DNA from: Prevotella disiens JCM 6334 = ATCC 29426
Lineage (GTDB): Bacteria > Bacteroidota > Bacteroidia > Bacteroidales > Bacteroidaceae
Direction: 5' to 3'
DNA length: 46,918 nt
Assembly (NCBI RefSeq): GCF_000613345.1
Contig: NZ_BAIS01000013.1
Coordinates: forward strand, 1-46,918
Below, one piece after another: positions 23,621-33,406 of the stretch. The notes under the pieces are model-generated. The model made no database searches. It had not been told where the DNA came from and saw nothing but the letters and a program-made list of their open reading frames with translations. The first letter of the stretch is position 1; each line of letters starts with the position of its first letter. Made by a program: the position numbers and the translations under genes.

Positions 23621-25210
23621 TTATTGCTTTTCGTCGGCTTTAATCACGTCTAAAGCCTTTTGAATAATATCACTTTGCTCGTTCCAAATCCTAAAGTACT
23701 CGTTCATATCCCATATATCTCGAGCAACGAGCGACTTGATTTGATGACGCATATATACCAATGACTTTTCTAAATCGGCAGCATTTTTAGGTTCAATCTT
23801 TTGCTTTTTAGCCTCAGCAACAATTGCTTCTGTCAGCGATGTTGGCACTTCGTAATTGGCTTGGAAGTCATTGAATGTTTTAAATCCCTTGCGTAACGCT
23901 TTACGATTATTATCTACGTATTTCAAAAAAGCGTCCATCAAAATATTTTTAGCCATGATTTGGCGATGATAAACCGTAAATTTGGTCGTGTCCAATGGTA
24001 CAAAATAGTCGGGCATAACACCGCCCCCACCATAAACAGGACGATGTTTGCGCACGGTATAATACTTCAACGAATCGTCAAAATGTATGCTGTCAGGGTT
24101 GGTAAGTTCCCCATGTTTGAGGCGTTTCTCTAAGTCCATGTCATAATCCATTTGGTCGCCTTTCTTGTAAGGCTTCTGAATGCAGCGCCCACTTGGTATA
24201 TAATAATGTGCAACCGTCAGACGAATCATACTTCCGTCAGGCAATTCGAATGGACGTTGCACCAAACCTTTACCGAAAGTACGGCGACCTATAATGGTGG
24301 CACGGTCGTTATCCATCATGGCACCTGAGACAATTTCGGCTGCTGAGGCACTAAACTCATTGACCAAAACATAAACTGGTATATCTTTTAAACGCCCGTT
24401 ACCACGTGCTTTAAAGTTTTGTCGTGGCACACGACGCCCTTCTGTATAAACAATCATGTCGTCGTCTTGCAAAAATTCGTTAGCTATGCGCACAGCAGAT
24501 TCCAAAAATCCACCACCATTGTCTTGCAAATCAAGAATTAAACGCTTCATTCCTTGTTGCTTTAACGTTTCAATGGCAGCCATAAACTCTTCGTGGGTTT
24601 TCATTCCGAAACTCTCTAAACGTACATAACCTATTCCTGGGCGAATCATGTAGGCTGCATTGACCGTATGAACAGGAATTTTGGCACGAGTAACAATAAA
24701 AGTTAGTTTATTTTTAACCCCGCGACGAACAATGCCTAACTTCACTTTTGAACCCTTTTTACCACGCAAACGCTTCATAATATCCATACGGCTCATCTTT
24801 ACACCAGCAATAAGCGTGTCATCAACCATAACAATGCGGTCGCCAGCAATAATTCCTACTTTTTCAGAAGGACCATTTACAACAGGTTGAATGACCACTA
24901 ACGAGTCGTCAATAATATTAAATTGAACTCCGATACCTTCAAAATCGCCTTGCAAAGGTTCATTCAAAGCCTTTGTCTCCTTAGCATCAGTATAAGTAGA
25001 ATGTGGGTCAAGTTCTTTGAGCATACCACGAATGGCATCTTCCGCTAACTTTTGTTCGTTTACATCTTCAACATAAAAGTTAGTAATAGCAATTTCTGCC
25101 ATTTGTAATTTGCGCAATGGCGAATCACCACCAAAGTTAAGGCTCACTTGTGCAACTGCATTATTGCAAAGCAACACCACCATTACAATCAAAAGGCAAA
25201 TCTTTTTCAT
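23621..25210 (-). CDS. S41 family C-terminal processing protease
   Basis: 529 aa. Signal peptide MKKICLLIVMVVLLCNNAVA, so the enzyme works in the periplasm. An N-terminal helical region is followed by a PDZ domain (about residues 88-165: QGDFEGIGVQFNIIDDSLVV, GPSEKVGIIAGDRIVMVDD) and the peptidase core. The catalytic dyad is Ser289 in NEFSASAAEIVSG and Lys314 in RRTFGKGLVQ, with the normal 25-residue spacing. About 150 further residues are helical and charged. These proteases trim or degrade envelope proteins (CtpA/Prc group); the substrate cannot be told. It is downstream of parE by 65 bp on the same strand and may share its transcript. Confidence 0.92.
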   Translation of the reverse strand: MKKICLLIVMVVLLCNNAVAQVSLNFGGDSPLRKLQMAEIAITNFYVEDVNEQKLAEDAIRGMLKELDPHSTYTDAKETKALNEPLQGDFEGIGVQFNIIDDSLVVIQPVVNGPSEKVGIIAGDRIVMVDDTLIAGVKMSRMDIMKRLRGKKGSKVKLGIVRRGVKNKLTFIVTRAKIPVHTVNAAYMIRPGIGYVRLESFGMKTHEEFMAAIETLKQQGMKRLILDLQDNGGGFLESAVRIANEFLQDDDMIVYTEGRRVPRQNFKARGNGRLKDIPVYVLVNEFSASAAEIVSGAMMDNDRATIIGRRTFGKGLVQRPFELPDGSMIRLTVAHYYIPSGRCIQKPYKKGDQMDYDMDLEKRLKHGELTNPDSIHFDDSLKYYTVRKHRPVYGGGGVMPDYFVPLDTTKFTVYHRQIMAKNILMDAFLKYVDNNRKALRKGFKTFNDFQANYEVPTSLTEAIVAEAKKQKIEPKNAADLEKSLVYMRHQIKSLVARDIWDMNEYFRIWNEQSDIIQKALDVIKADEKQ

Positions 25211-25275
25211 TTCTTTTCTGTTTTTTCAGACGTCAATGAAACGTCCTTGGGTTTGTTTTTATATTCAGTGGGAGT

Positions 25276-27222
25276 CTATTCTTGCGATAAATCGTTTACT
25301 AAATCTTCCTCAATAACCAAATTCTCAATGATAAAGTTTTGGCGTTCCATCGTATTCTTACCCATATAGTATTCCAAAAGATTTTGAACTTGGTCGTTTT
25401 TGTGCAAAGTAACCTGCTCTAAACGCATTTCAGGACCAATAAAATGAACAAATTCGTCAGGAGAAATTTCGCCAAGACCTTTAAATCGCGTAATTTCCGG
25501 GTCTGGTCCAAGTGCCTCAATAGCATTAATTCGCTCTTCTTCGCTATAACAATAAAGCGTAATAAGGTCGCTTTTCTTATCGCCTTTACGAAGTTTGGCA
25601 TCTTGTTCTTCTATGATTTTTTTGTTCTTTATCTTTGTTCTCTTGTTGCGAACACGGAACAATGGAGTTTGAAGAACATAAACATGCCCTTTTTTAATAA
25701 GCTCTGGGAAAAATTGTAGGAAGAAAGTTATAATAAGTAAGCGTATGTGCATACCATCAACATCGGCATCGGTCGCCACAATCACCTTATTATAACGCAA
25801 AGTATCAAGCCCATCCTCAATATCTAAGGCAGCTTGTAAAAGATTAAACTCTTCGTTTTCATAAACCACTTTCTTGGTTAATCCGAAACAATTCAGCGGC
25901 TTTCCACGCAAAGAAAAGACTGCTTGCGTATTGACATCACGGCTTTTTGTTATACTTCCACTGGCAGAATCGCCCTCTGTAATAAAGATAGAACTTTCTT
26001 CTTTAAGGTCATTTTTAGCATCACTGAAATGAATTCTACAGTCACGCAGCTTTCTATTGTGTAAGTTTGCCTTCTTTGCACGCTCACGAGCCAACTTTGT
26101 TACGCCCGCCATGGCTTTACGTTCACGCTCAGTTTCCTTGATTTTATTCTCTAAAATATCGGTAAATTCTTCTTTGTGAATGTGCAAATAGTTGTCAATA
26201 TTGGTTTTAATGAAATCGCCAACAAACTTGTTGATGGTTTCTCCATCAGGCGCCATGAGCGTAGAACCAAGCTTAATTTTTGTTTGCGACTCGAAAACTG
26301 GTTCTTCAACATTCACAGCTATGGCTGCAACCATACCATTTCGAATATCCCCATATTCGTATTTTCCAAAAAATTCCTTGATAGTGCGTGCAATATGCTC
26401 CTTAAATGCACTTTGATGCGTACCGCCTTGCGTTGTATGCTGACCATTTACAAATGAGTAATATTCCTCTCCGTACTGATTTGTATGGGTAAAAGCAATC
26501 TCAATATCCTCCCCCTTCATGTGAACAATAGGATATAACGGATCAACCGTCATATTATCGGTAAGCAAATCTTGCAATCCATGACGACTTGCAATGCGGT
26601 GTCCATTGTACATAATGGTCAATCCCGTGTTCAAGTAAGTATAATTTCGGAGCATAGTTACCACAATATCATCGTGGAAACTATAATTTTTGAACAACGT
26701 ATTGTCAGGCTCAAAGTAAATATAAGTGCCTTGCTCATCGGTAGATTTTTTGGTATTATCGCTTTTTTTATTACCCTGCTCGAATGAAAGTTCACGAACT
26801 TTGCCCTCACGGAAACTCTTTACTTCAAATTTAGAACTTAATGCATTGACTGCTTTCACACCAACACCATTCAGACCGACACTCTTTTTAAAAGCCTTTG
26901 AGTCGTATTTACCACCTGTATTAAGCATTGAAACGGCTTCAACGAGTTTACCTTGTGGAATGCCACGACCATAATCTCGGACAGAAACTCTTAAATTATC
27001 TTCAATATCAATCTCAATCCTATCACCTTCGTTCATTTTAAACTCATCAATAGAATTGTCTATGACCTCTTTCAATAGCACATAAATTCCATCTTCGGGG
27101 AGTTTTCCATCACCTAAACGTCCGATGTACATACCAGGACGTGTGCGTACATGTTCCATATCCGATAAATGTCGAATGTTTTCGTCTGTATATGCTACTG
27201 ATTTTTTGTTGTCTTCAGCCAT
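25276..27222 (-). CDS. parE: Type IIA DNA topoisomerase subunit B (topoisomerase IV ParE)
   Basis: 648 aa. Decatenates daughter chromosomes together with ParC. GHKL ATPase domain: [51 protein letters not shown]. Transducer domain, then the Toprim domain with ITEGDSASG and [14 protein letters not shown]. The C-terminus ([15 protein letters not shown]) is conserved. Length and the short N-terminus fit ParE rather than GyrB, although the two subunits are close relatives; parC is not in the window. The start has a strong Shine-Dalgarno, AGGAGG, 4 nt before the ATG, which is rare in this phylum. Confidence 0.9.
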   Translation of the reverse strand: MAEDNKKSVAYTDENIRHLSDMEHVRTRPGMYIGRLGDGKLPEDGIYVLLKEVIDNSIDEFKMNEGDRIEIDIEDNLRVSVRDYGRGIPQGKLVEAVSMLNTGGKYDSKAFKKSVGLNGVGVKAVNALSSKFEVKSFREGKVRELSFEQGNKKSDNTKKSTDEQGTYIYFEPDNTLFKNYSFHDDIVVTMLRNYTYLNTGLTIMYNGHRIASRHGLQDLLTDNMTVDPLYPIVHMKGEDIEIAFTHTNQYGEEYYSFVNGQHTTQGGTHQSAFKEHIARTIKEFFGKYEYGDIRNGMVAAIAVNVEEPVFESQTKIKLGSTLMAPDGETINKFVGDFIKTNIDNYLHIHKEEFTDILENKIKETERERKAMAGVTKLARERAKKANLHNRKLRDCRIHFSDAKNDLKEESSIFITEGDSASGSITKSRDVNTQAVFSLRGKPLNCFGLTKKVVYENEEFNLLQAALDIEDGLDTLRYNKVIVATDADVDGMHIRLLIITFFLQFFPELIKKGHVYVLQTPLFRVRNKRTKIKNKKIIEEQDAKLRKGDKKSDLITLYCYSEEERINAIEALGPDPEITRFKGLGEISPDEFVHFIGPEMRLEQVTLHKNDQVQNLLEYYMGKNTMERQNFIIENLVIEEDLVNDLSQE

Positions 27223-27226
27223 TTTT

Positions 27227-27232
27227 CCTCCT
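27227..27232 (-). promoter_or_regulatory. Strong Shine-Dalgarno of parE
   Basis: AGGAGG on the minus strand followed by AAAA and ATG. No other gene in the window for which I inspected the leader has such a site. Confidence 0.7.
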
Positions 27233-27294
27233 GAACGATATTTTTTCTGTATCTATCCTTATTAAATTCTAATTCTTTTCTATCAAGTCTCTAC

Positions 27295-28440
27295 TTAAAG
27301 TTTTTTCTTAAAGCAACGTCTGCGTTTATGATTTACTGTGTCAAACATGTCCCATTGGCTTTGTACACCACCATTAGTTTCCATTTCGACTTGACTTTCA
27401 CCCCATTTGATACCATATTTTTGGTAGCGTGGAATTAAATCGTAGAACAACAGTGCATTAGCGCCCTTGGATCTGTATTCTGGAAGAAATCCTAACAGCA
27501 ATAAATCTACTCCTTCTGTCTTTGTAAACTTAATTACTTTCAACATGTGCCACCAGCCAAAAGGTAACAATCTGCCTCGTTTGCATTTTTGTAATGCAAG
27601 GGAAAGTGACGGAATAGTGATGCCCATACCTGCAATTTGATTGTCTTTATTGCCGTCTTCAATGACTGTTATAAATTCCAAATTGGCATAAGGGAAGTAT
27701 TGATTGATATAAACGTCTATTTGTTTATCGGTCAATTCTGAATAGCCGTATAGGTCTTTGTAAGTACTATTAATGAGATGGAAGATTTTTCTACCATATC
27801 CGCCTTCGAAAATATCCTTTTTCGTAAGTTTTTTAATGTGCAAATTATATCGCTTCTGAATCATTTCAGAGAGTTTTATCAACTTTTCTGGGATTTGATC
27901 AGGCACATTTATTTTGTATTCCAAGTAGTCTACATCTTTCTCCCAACCTTCCAATTGTTCAAAATGCTTTGGATAATAATCGTAATTATAATTCGTTGCA
28001 ATCGTTCCTAACTTATCAAAACCCATTGTAAGCATGCCCTCTGGATCCATATCTGTAAACCCTAAAGGTCCAGCAATGGTATCCATGCCTTTCGAACGAC
28101 CGTATTCTTCGACTGCGGTGAGTAATGCTTTTGAAACTTCAATATCATCAATGTACTCAATCCACCCAAAACGCACGTCTTTACGCTCCCACTTTTTATT
28201 GGCTTTATGGTTGATAATTGCAGCTACACGACCTACAATTTTATCATCTTTCAATGCTAAGAAATATTCAGCTTCACAAAAATCGAACGCTGGATTCTTG
28301 TCTTTGGACAATACATTCCACTCGTCGCTATAGAGCGGAGGGACGTCGTACACATTTCCTTCATAGAGGTCATAGTGAAATTCAATAAACTTTTTAAGTT
28401 CGTTTTTTGTTTCGACCTTCTTTATTTGGATTAATGACAT
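27295..28440 (-). CDS. GNAT-like N-acetyltransferase
   Basis: 381 aa, soluble. The N-terminal half has a GNAT-like beta strand and loop (AEYFLALKDDKIVGRVAAIINHKAN, then IEYIDDIEVSKALLTAVEEYGRSKGMDTIAGPLGFTDMDPEGML); the C-terminal half includes LLLLGFLPEYRSKGANALLFYDLIP, a second GNAT-like acetyl-CoA loop, and EMETNGGVQSQWDMFD. It resembles uncharacterised Bacteroidetes proteins of about 380 residues annotated as N-acetyltransferases; substrate unknown. It has its own perfect promoter, located between it and the methyltransferase gene, and parE follows 72 bp later. Confidence 0.7.
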   Translation of the reverse strand: MSLIQIKKVETKNELKKFIEFHYDLYEGNVYDVPPLYSDEWNVLSKDKNPAFDFCEAEYFLALKDDKIVGRVAAIINHKANKKWERKDVRFGWIEYIDDIEVSKALLTAVEEYGRSKGMDTIAGPLGFTDMDPEGMLTMGFDKLGTIATNYNYDYYPKHFEQLEGWEKDVDYLEYKINVPDQIPEKLIKLSEMIQKRYNLHIKKLTKKDIFEGGYGRKIFHLINSTYKDLYGYSELTDKQIDVYINQYFPYANLEFITVIEDGNKDNQIAGMGITIPSLSLALQKCKRGRLLPFGWWHMLKVIKFTKTEGVDLLLLGFLPEYRSKGANALLFYDLIPRYQKYGIKWGESQVEMETNGGVQSQWDMFDTVNHKRRRCFKKKL

Positions 28441-28476
28441 TATGATATAATTATTTCATTTTTGACTTTAAACATG

Positions 28477-28508
28477 CAAAGATACTTATTTTATATAAGG
28501 TTTACAAA
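28477..28508 (-). promoter_or_regulatory. Promoter of the GNAT-like gene
   Basis: Minus strand TTTG (28508-28505), exactly 20 bp, TATCTTTG (28484-28477), starting right after the stop of the upstream methyltransferase gene. Confidence 0.75.
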
Positions 28509-28509
28509 T

Positions 28510-29739
28510 TTACATCACTTTTTTGGCTATTATTAATATATATTCTTTGTTTTGACGTGTAGTTGCAAAAATATAAACTTCGCCTCCATCTTTTATTTTT
28601 AAGCGTTTTCTCAACTCCTCAACACGCATGGGAAAGTTTCTAACGGAGATGTTTGCTTGCGTAATACCTGCTATTTTTTCTTTTAATTCCTTCTTGTTAA
28701 GGCTGCAATAATCTATGATTTTGAATTGTCTGCCTGGGAAATTACGTTCCCAATGATTTGAAATAAAAAGATGAGAGTTAGCACTAACGGCTGCAACATC
28801 ATATCTTTCTGTAATTTGAGCATAGTCGCCCGCTTTCATTAGCGAGGCATTTGGTTCATAAAGGTAGTTGGGTAAAGGCGAATTCATATCGAAAATTCTT
28901 TGTTTCAACGATGAATTTGCTTCTTTTTCATTATTTCTTTCGTATTCGAAACACTGTTCATCGTTCACGCAAAAAACCCTTATTTTCGTTTCTGATTTAT
29001 TATTTTTTGCCATTTCATCAGCTGAAAGTACCAACAAAAGTTCCTTACATTCGTTGCCAACCGATAAGATATGCACTTCAAAAACACATTCTAATTGCTC
29101 CACAGCCTTGTGCCAATCTAACATTGGCGATAGTTTTACGATGACAAATTGGCTTTTTGACATCAATTCATCGCGCAATGCTAACACATTGGGTTCACAA
29201 TCTTCTATGGAAACCACTTTCCCCCCGTTTGCATTTCGGCGTGCTGGGTCTAAAAAGAGAATTGTTTGTGGCTCTAAAGTCTGTAAAAATTCGATGGAAT
29301 CTTTATTTTTTAGCATTACATTTTTCAACCTTAGTCGCTTGAAATTCTGTTCTGCTATGCTGCACAATTGTTCGTTTCGTTCCACATAACAAGCCGTTTC
29401 AACCACTTGCGACATATAAGAAAAGTCTACACCAAATCCCCCTGTTAAGTCAATAAGACTAGTTTTGCCATTCACTTCGACAGAATTTATCAACCTTCTC
29501 ACCAGTTTTTGTTTATAAACTGCTGTTTGTTCGCTCGAACATTGCTCCATATTAAGGTGCGGCGGATAGATTATTCCGTCAATCGCTGCCCACATGGGTA
29601 GTTTTGTTTTTGCTAACTGTCGCCCTTGTATCTGGTTAATGGCAAAAGGCATATCCACCTTTGGAAAACGTTTCCCCAACAAAGCGAGTGTTTTCACATC
29701 AGCATTTGCATATTCACGGATAAATTCTGGAGTTTCCAA
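28510..29739 (-). CDS. SAM-dependent methyltransferase with THUMP-like C-terminus
   Basis: 409 aa. Class I methyltransferase motif I is SLIDLTGGFGVDFSYMS (residues 95-109), the acidic motif II region is YVERNEQLCSIAEQNF, and the catalytic loop is LFLDPARRNANGG (residues 161-173). The N-terminal 90 residues are helical and the C-terminal 150 (LKQRIFDMNSPLPNYLYEPN, FSxRxxx-like KIIDYCSLNKKELKEKI, NISVRNFPMRVEELRKRL) match the THUMP-like extension of a Bacteroidetes/Firmicutes family presumed to act on RNA. Target not known. It lies 26 bp after the VanX-type gene, and the two are probably co-transcribed. Confidence 0.8.
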   Translation of the reverse strand: METPEFIREYANADVKTLALLGKRFPKVDMPFAINQIQGRQLAKTKLPMWAAIDGIIYPPHLNMEQCSSEQTAVYKQKLVRRLINSVEVNGKTSLIDLTGGFGVDFSYMSQVVETACYVERNEQLCSIAEQNFKRLRLKNVMLKNKDSIEFLQTLEPQTILFLDPARRNANGGKVVSIEDCEPNVLALRDELMSKSQFVIVKLSPMLDWHKAVEQLECVFEVHILSVGNECKELLLVLSADEMAKNNKSETKIRVFCVNDEQCFEYERNNEKEANSSLKQRIFDMNSPLPNYLYEPNASLMKAGDYAQITERYDVAAVSANSHLFISNHWERNFPGRQFKIIDYCSLNKKELKEKIAGITQANISVRNFPMRVEELRKRLKIKDGGEVYIFATTRQNKEYILIIAKKVM

Positions 29740-29765
29740 TTGTCTGAAATTCTTTGTGAACTATA

Positions 29766-30509
29766 TTATTTTACTACTTTCAAGTTGGCTTTTGCCCATG
29801 CTCTTGTGCAGAGATTAAAGTGCCACCATTCGGTTCTTAAAGGAGTGAATCCCGCTTCTTTCATCACACGGCGCAATAATGCTCGGTTTTCAAAACGCTC
29901 TTTTGTAAGGATACCCTTGGCTAAAAGTTGCTGTTCTTTGTCTATATGACTTTCAAAGCCCATGTGGTCTACTTTCGTTCCCATTGGAATTGTATCTATT
30001 GAGCATGCCTTTGCGCTATCTTTCCACAACTTTTCATTCCACGAAGCCTTGCAAATACTAATATCCACCGCCATTCCGTAGTTGTGCATGCCGCCTCCGT
30101 TCTTCGGATTCGATACATAAAAATAATGATTGGTATTCTTTACTGCGTTCCACATGGTTTGTTGTATGCTCATGGGGCGGGTAGCATCGAAAATAATCAG
30201 ACTTAAATCTGGACGCAAACGCTTCAATTCGGCTTGGGCTTTCTTCAATGATGTGGCACAGCGAGGCAGGAAATAAGCCTCACGCAAGTCTTTGTACAGC
30301 ATTTTCTTTAAGAAATTGTCCGTACGAGCATACATCAACGCTATTTTTATGGTAGGGTCTACGCTTTTAATATTTACTAATCCTTGCTGCTCCATGCGTT
30401 GTGCAGTAGTCGAAACAGACGCTTTTCGCACTTCGCTCTTATCCTTTTTGAATGCCGAAAAGCCCATTACGCAGAGCAAGACAATCAATAAAATCGTTAT
30501 TTTCTTCAT
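29766..30509 (-). CDS. M15 family D-Ala-D-Ala dipeptidase (VanX type)
   Basis: 247 aa from the Met at 30509 (MKKITILLIVLLCVMGFSA); the frame is open to 30545 but the promoter's -7 element covers that Met. An N-terminal membrane segment or signal peptide exports it. Zinc-peptidase motifs of the M15D family are clear: FDATRPMSIQQTMW, HNYGMAVDIS (His and Asp ligands) and EWWHFNL (catalytic Glu and His ligand). Such enzymes split D-Ala-D-Ala or cell-wall peptides; in Bacteroidetes the homologues are usually for peptidoglycan turnover, and nothing here suggests a vancomycin-resistance cluster. First gene of an operon with a methyltransferase. Confidence 0.88.
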   Translation of the reverse strand: MKKITILLIVLLCVMGFSAFKKDKSEVRKASVSTTAQRMEQQGLVNIKSVDPTIKIALMYARTDNFLKKMLYKDLREAYFLPRCATSLKKAQAELKRLRPDLSLIIFDATRPMSIQQTMWNAVKNTNHYFYVSNPKNGGGMHNYGMAVDISICKASWNEKLWKDSAKACSIDTIPMGTKVDHMGFESHIDKEQQLLAKGILTKERFENRALLRRVMKEAGFTPLRTEWWHFNLCTRAWAKANLKVVK

Positions 30510-30542
30510 TTTTGTATCTGTGGGTTTATTCATTTCCACATT

Positions 30543-30574
30543 CAAAGATACAAAATTTTGTTATCAAAAACAAG
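30543..30574 (-). promoter_or_regulatory. Promoter of the VanX-type gene
   Basis: Minus strand CTTG (30574-30571), 20 bp, TATCTTTG (30550-30543). It decides the start codon: the Met at 30545 would lie in the -7 box. Confidence 0.7.
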
Positions 30575-30575
30575 T

Positions 30576-30617
30576 TTGGCGAAGATAATTCAGTGTTTAC
30601 TCAACTATCTTCGCCAA
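30576..30617 (-). terminator. Terminator of the CUB/LRR protein gene
   Basis: TTGGCGAAGATA (30576-30587) and TATCTTCGCCAA (30606-30617), perfect 12-bp arms; on the minus strand the stem is followed by ACTTGTTTTT. It overlaps the upstream edge of the next promoter. Confidence 0.8.
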
Positions 30618-30673
30618 CTTATTTTTATTCATTTCTCACGATTTTATCGCAAGAAGCATTCTATTTTCTTCGA

Positions 30674-32605
30674 TTAATACGCTATTTTTATTGCGACTCT
30701 ACCTTGTTTCAAAATGGCAATATGTCCGCTTGGCATAGAGATAGTTACATCACCGTTTGCATCTGCAACACCTTTATGGAGCAATTTACCAGCTGTATCA
30801 AAAATAGCAAATGTTTTTTCAGCTTGCAAACCTTTCACAATGATATTTCCGTTATGGCTTATCACCTTCAGATTTTCAGTTTCAACCTTATCAATTCCGT
30901 CTGTTTTGGTAAATACAGCTGCAAGGACACCATAATTATTAATGGTAAATGTATTGTTTTCTATTGTCTTTCCGTCGAGCATAGTCTTCTCCAACTTGTA
31001 GCCTTGCATTGGTGTAGCTTCTATTTCCACCTTCTTTCCTTTGACAATTGGTGTCCATTCGGCCACATTATTGCCATCAACTTTTGTTTTAATGCTACCT
31101 TGTGTGTTTGCTTCAAACTTCAATCTTACTTTGTCGCAACCACCACCGTTGCCTTGTACCTTTACAAAATAGTTCTTACCGTCCAACAAAGTCTTGTCGC
31201 AAGTAGCTGAACCATCATTGCCGTCAGCTTGGAAACGTGCTTGGTCGCTTTCGTTTGCTTTTGGCAAAAGATACATTACATCGTTGAGCGTACAAGCATC
31301 AAACTTGTTATTGTCCAAATCAAGTTTAATTAATTTAGGATTCTTGGTAATATCAATAGTAGAAAGTTGATTGTCTGATACATCAAGGTCTTTCAATAAT
31401 GGGTAAATTGCAACATCAATGTTCTTCAAATCACATTTTTCCATGTGCAAATATCTAAGATTTGGCTTATTGGTCAAGTCAGGGAATACCTCAAATTTAT
31501 TTTCATCAATGGTCAAAATTTCAAGATTAGGATTGCTTGTAAGGTCTAATTCTGTTAATCCCATGCCAGCACATGATAGTACTTCCAATTTAGGATTCAT
31601 CTTTGTACGCAAAGCACCCACTACATTGTAGCTACCATAGAATTGTTCAAGATTTGCCAAGTTACTCAAATCGATAGAAGTGAGTTTATTTGCTGTAACA
31701 CTTAAAATGCGCATTTTTGGCAATTTGCTCAAATCCAATGCTGTAATCTTGTTGCCTGTTAAATCAAGGTCTTCCAATTGGTCATTCTTACCCAAGTCGC
31801 AAGCTACCAACTTTTGACATTGAGCTGCCAAACTATACAAGTCGCCATAAATTTTTATTACCGAATTAGCACTAACTTCCAAATTAACTTTGTTTGGAAG
31901 ACCCTTTTTCAAAATGGTATAGTCCTTTTTTGTGCCGTCAACATCAATCTGAATGGTCTGATTGGCTTGTATTCCTCCAAGCTGTAAAGTTACTTCATTA
32001 GGAATTTCTTCACCATCTTCATCTAATTTTGTTTCCAACTTAGGGTCTACTTTCAGGGTGAAATTAGGTACAACTTCTGCTGTTCCAACAGTAGGCTCTT
32101 CGCCACCATTAGGCACACAATACACTTTGGCAACCCAACCTTCAGCTACATCAGCCGAATAGAAAGCTACTGACAAGCAGCCATCTTTAGATGTTGAAGA
32201 AACACGCACAGGCATCTTATTTTCTTCACCTTTAAAACGCTTTATTTCTGTTTTATCTTTAGGCCAGCCCCAAGTAGCTTCATCTGTTCGATCGCAATAG
32301 AGTTCAACTAATCCATCGTAAATTCTTAAATCATCATATTCGGCTAAATTCATTTTTTCAAATACAATGGTTATATGTGAGTCAGAATTTCCTGGTTCTA
32401 AGCGCATCAAAGTATAAGCAAAATCGCCTTTTGTTCCTTTTTCAGGACCACCATAATCATAAAAATTGCGTGGCTTTCCTTGTTCTACTTTTTCTTGATA
32501 CCATGGTCCTTCTGTTCCTGGTTGATAGATTGGACTAACACTTTGGGCACATAAGTTTAAAGCACCCAATAATAACAGTGTGATTAATGAATAAAATTTT
32601 TTCAT
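30674..32605 (-). CDS. T9SS-exported CUB-like/leucine-rich-repeat protein
   Basis: 643 aa from the Met at 32605 (MKKFYSLITLLLLGALNLCAQ, a good signal peptide). An open frame reaches 32749, but the promoter lies inside it. After the signal peptide comes a CUB-like domain (residues about 25-160: PRNFYDYGGPEKGTKGDFAY, DDLRIYDG, VAFYSADVAEGWVA), then leucine-rich repeats with an LDLSxNxxLxxLDxxxN pattern (LEDLDLTGNKITALDLSKLP, SIDLSNLANLEQFYGS, LTELDLTSNPNLEILTI, LDVSDNQLSTIDITKNPKL), a beta-rich linker and a T9SS sorting domain (TFAIFDTAGKLLHKGVADANG to RVAIKIAY). Surface-located; LRR proteins of this kind often mediate binding to host cells or other bacteria. Ligand unknown. Confidence 0.88.
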   Translation of the reverse strand: MKKFYSLITLLLLGALNLCAQSVSPIYQPGTEGPWYQEKVEQGKPRNFYDYGGPEKGTKGDFAYTLMRLEPGNSDSHITIVFEKMNLAEYDDLRIYDGLVELYCDRTDEATWGWPKDKTEIKRFKGEENKMPVRVSSTSKDGCLSVAFYSADVAEGWVAKVYCVPNGGEEPTVGTAEVVPNFTLKVDPKLETKLDEDGEEIPNEVTLQLGGIQANQTIQIDVDGTKKDYTILKKGLPNKVNLEVSANSVIKIYGDLYSLAAQCQKLVACDLGKNDQLEDLDLTGNKITALDLSKLPKMRILSVTANKLTSIDLSNLANLEQFYGSYNVVGALRTKMNPKLEVLSCAGMGLTELDLTSNPNLEILTIDENKFEVFPDLTNKPNLRYLHMEKCDLKNIDVAIYPLLKDLDVSDNQLSTIDITKNPKLIKLDLDNNKFDACTLNDVMYLLPKANESDQARFQADGNDGSATCDKTLLDGKNYFVKVQGNGGGCDKVRLKFEANTQGSIKTKVDGNNVAEWTPIVKGKKVEIEATPMQGYKLEKTMLDGKTIENNTFTINNYGVLAAVFTKTDGIDKVETENLKVISHNGNIIVKGLQAEKTFAIFDTAGKLLHKGVADANGDVTISMPSGHIAILKQGRVAIKIAY

Positions 32606-32614
32606 AAGATTGTT

Positions 32615-32644
32615 AGTTTGTTGATAAATTTTCAGTTTGTTGAT
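32615..32644. repeat. 11-bp direct repeat in the LRR gene leader
   Basis: AGTTTGTTGAT at 32615-32625 and 32634-32644, period 19 bp, inside the predicted 5' untranslated region and starting 10 bp from the start codon. Confidence 0.55.
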
Positions 32645-32688
32645 GAAAAAAAAACTTGGTTTATAGTTGATTTCATCAAGAGATGCTT

Positions 32689-32719
32689 CAAAAGTAATTA
32701 GAAAATTGATGAAAACAAA
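32689..32719 (-). promoter_or_regulatory. Promoter of the CUB/LRR gene
   Basis: Minus strand TTTG (32719-32716), 19 bp, TACTTTTG (32696-32689). Leader of about 80 nt. Confidence 0.6.
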
Positions 32720-32819
32720 ACTTTTATCAAACTTTTGATGCGAAAGCATTCATATTTTTCTAAAAAGTATTAGAAACTGTATTTTTAACGAAAAACATAG
32801 AAATCAATTTCGAAAATTT

Positions 32820-33404
32820 TTATTTCTTTTGACTTTCCTCAATTTTTTGCTCTATTTCTTTCCTTTGCTTGTCAATCTTCATTTGGTTGTAAATACGCAA
32901 AATAGGGTCGTCCGTATCGGTGCCGTCCATCTGTTTAAATATCTTGCGTAGTTTTTCAACGTGCTTTTTATCTCGTTTCAATCGTTTGTCGAGCATTAAA
33001 CCTAAATCAAATCCGCCCAATTCGCGAGGTGGGGCTTTCTCCAATATATCACGTTCAGGCATCGTTTTTAGCAATGCTCGCCCATCTATTCGGTGCTTTC
33101 CCATGATAACGACTTCGTCTAAATAGTGTTTCTCATTAAAAAGGAATAAGGTATCTGACTTTAATTCTTTACAAAAGAGTGTTTCTTTATGGTAACTTTT
33201 ATGCGTAAAAGTAGCTGTTTTAAATGTGTCAGGAAGTAAAATAATGCCACGGAAATCTGTTTTTCCAAATGGTTTATCGTCTATTTTTACCTGCACATTG
33301 CGTATAGGCAATTTTGTAGTAGCATCGCAAACCTGTACTTCTTGTGCATTTGCAACGATTGCTACCATTAGAGCGAGTAATAATAGATAATGTTTAAGCT
33401 TCAT
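32820..33404 (-). CDS. Secreted protein with carboxypeptidase-regulatory-like domain
   Basis: 194 aa. Signal peptide MKLKHYLLLLALMVAIVANA. Residues about 21-90 (EVQVCDATTKLPIRNVQVKIDDKPFGKTDFRGIILLPDTF, KTATFTHKSYHKE, LDEVVIMG) are a CarboxypepD_reg-like beta-sandwich, the domain that opens many TonB-dependent receptors. Here it is followed not by a barrel but by a short helical, very charged tail (KRLKRDKKHVEKLRKIFKQM, KIDKQRKEIEQKIEESQKK). It is complete as a small exported protein, so not an obvious receptor fragment. The gene has its own promoter with a repeated 16-bp flank. Function unknown. Confidence 0.75.
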   Translation of the reverse strand: MKLKHYLLLLALMVAIVANAQEVQVCDATTKLPIRNVQVKIDDKPFGKTDFRGIILLPDTFKTATFTHKSYHKETLFCKELKSDTLFLFNEKHYLDEVVIMGKHRIDGRALLKTMPERDILEKAPPRELGGFDLGLMLDKRLKRDKKHVEKLRKIFKQMDGTDTDDPILRIYNQMKIDKQRKEIEQKIEESQKK

Positions 33405-33406
33405 TT

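Noticed and set aside
29766..30509. Vancomycin-resistance determinant
   Set aside because: The VanX-type peptidase is not accompanied by vanH/vanA ligase or vanRS genes; a cell-wall turnover role is more likely.
30452..31210. 252-codon plus-strand ORF
   Set aside because: Antisense to the VanX-type and LRR genes and crossing a terminator; phenylalanine- and serine-rich with no motif.
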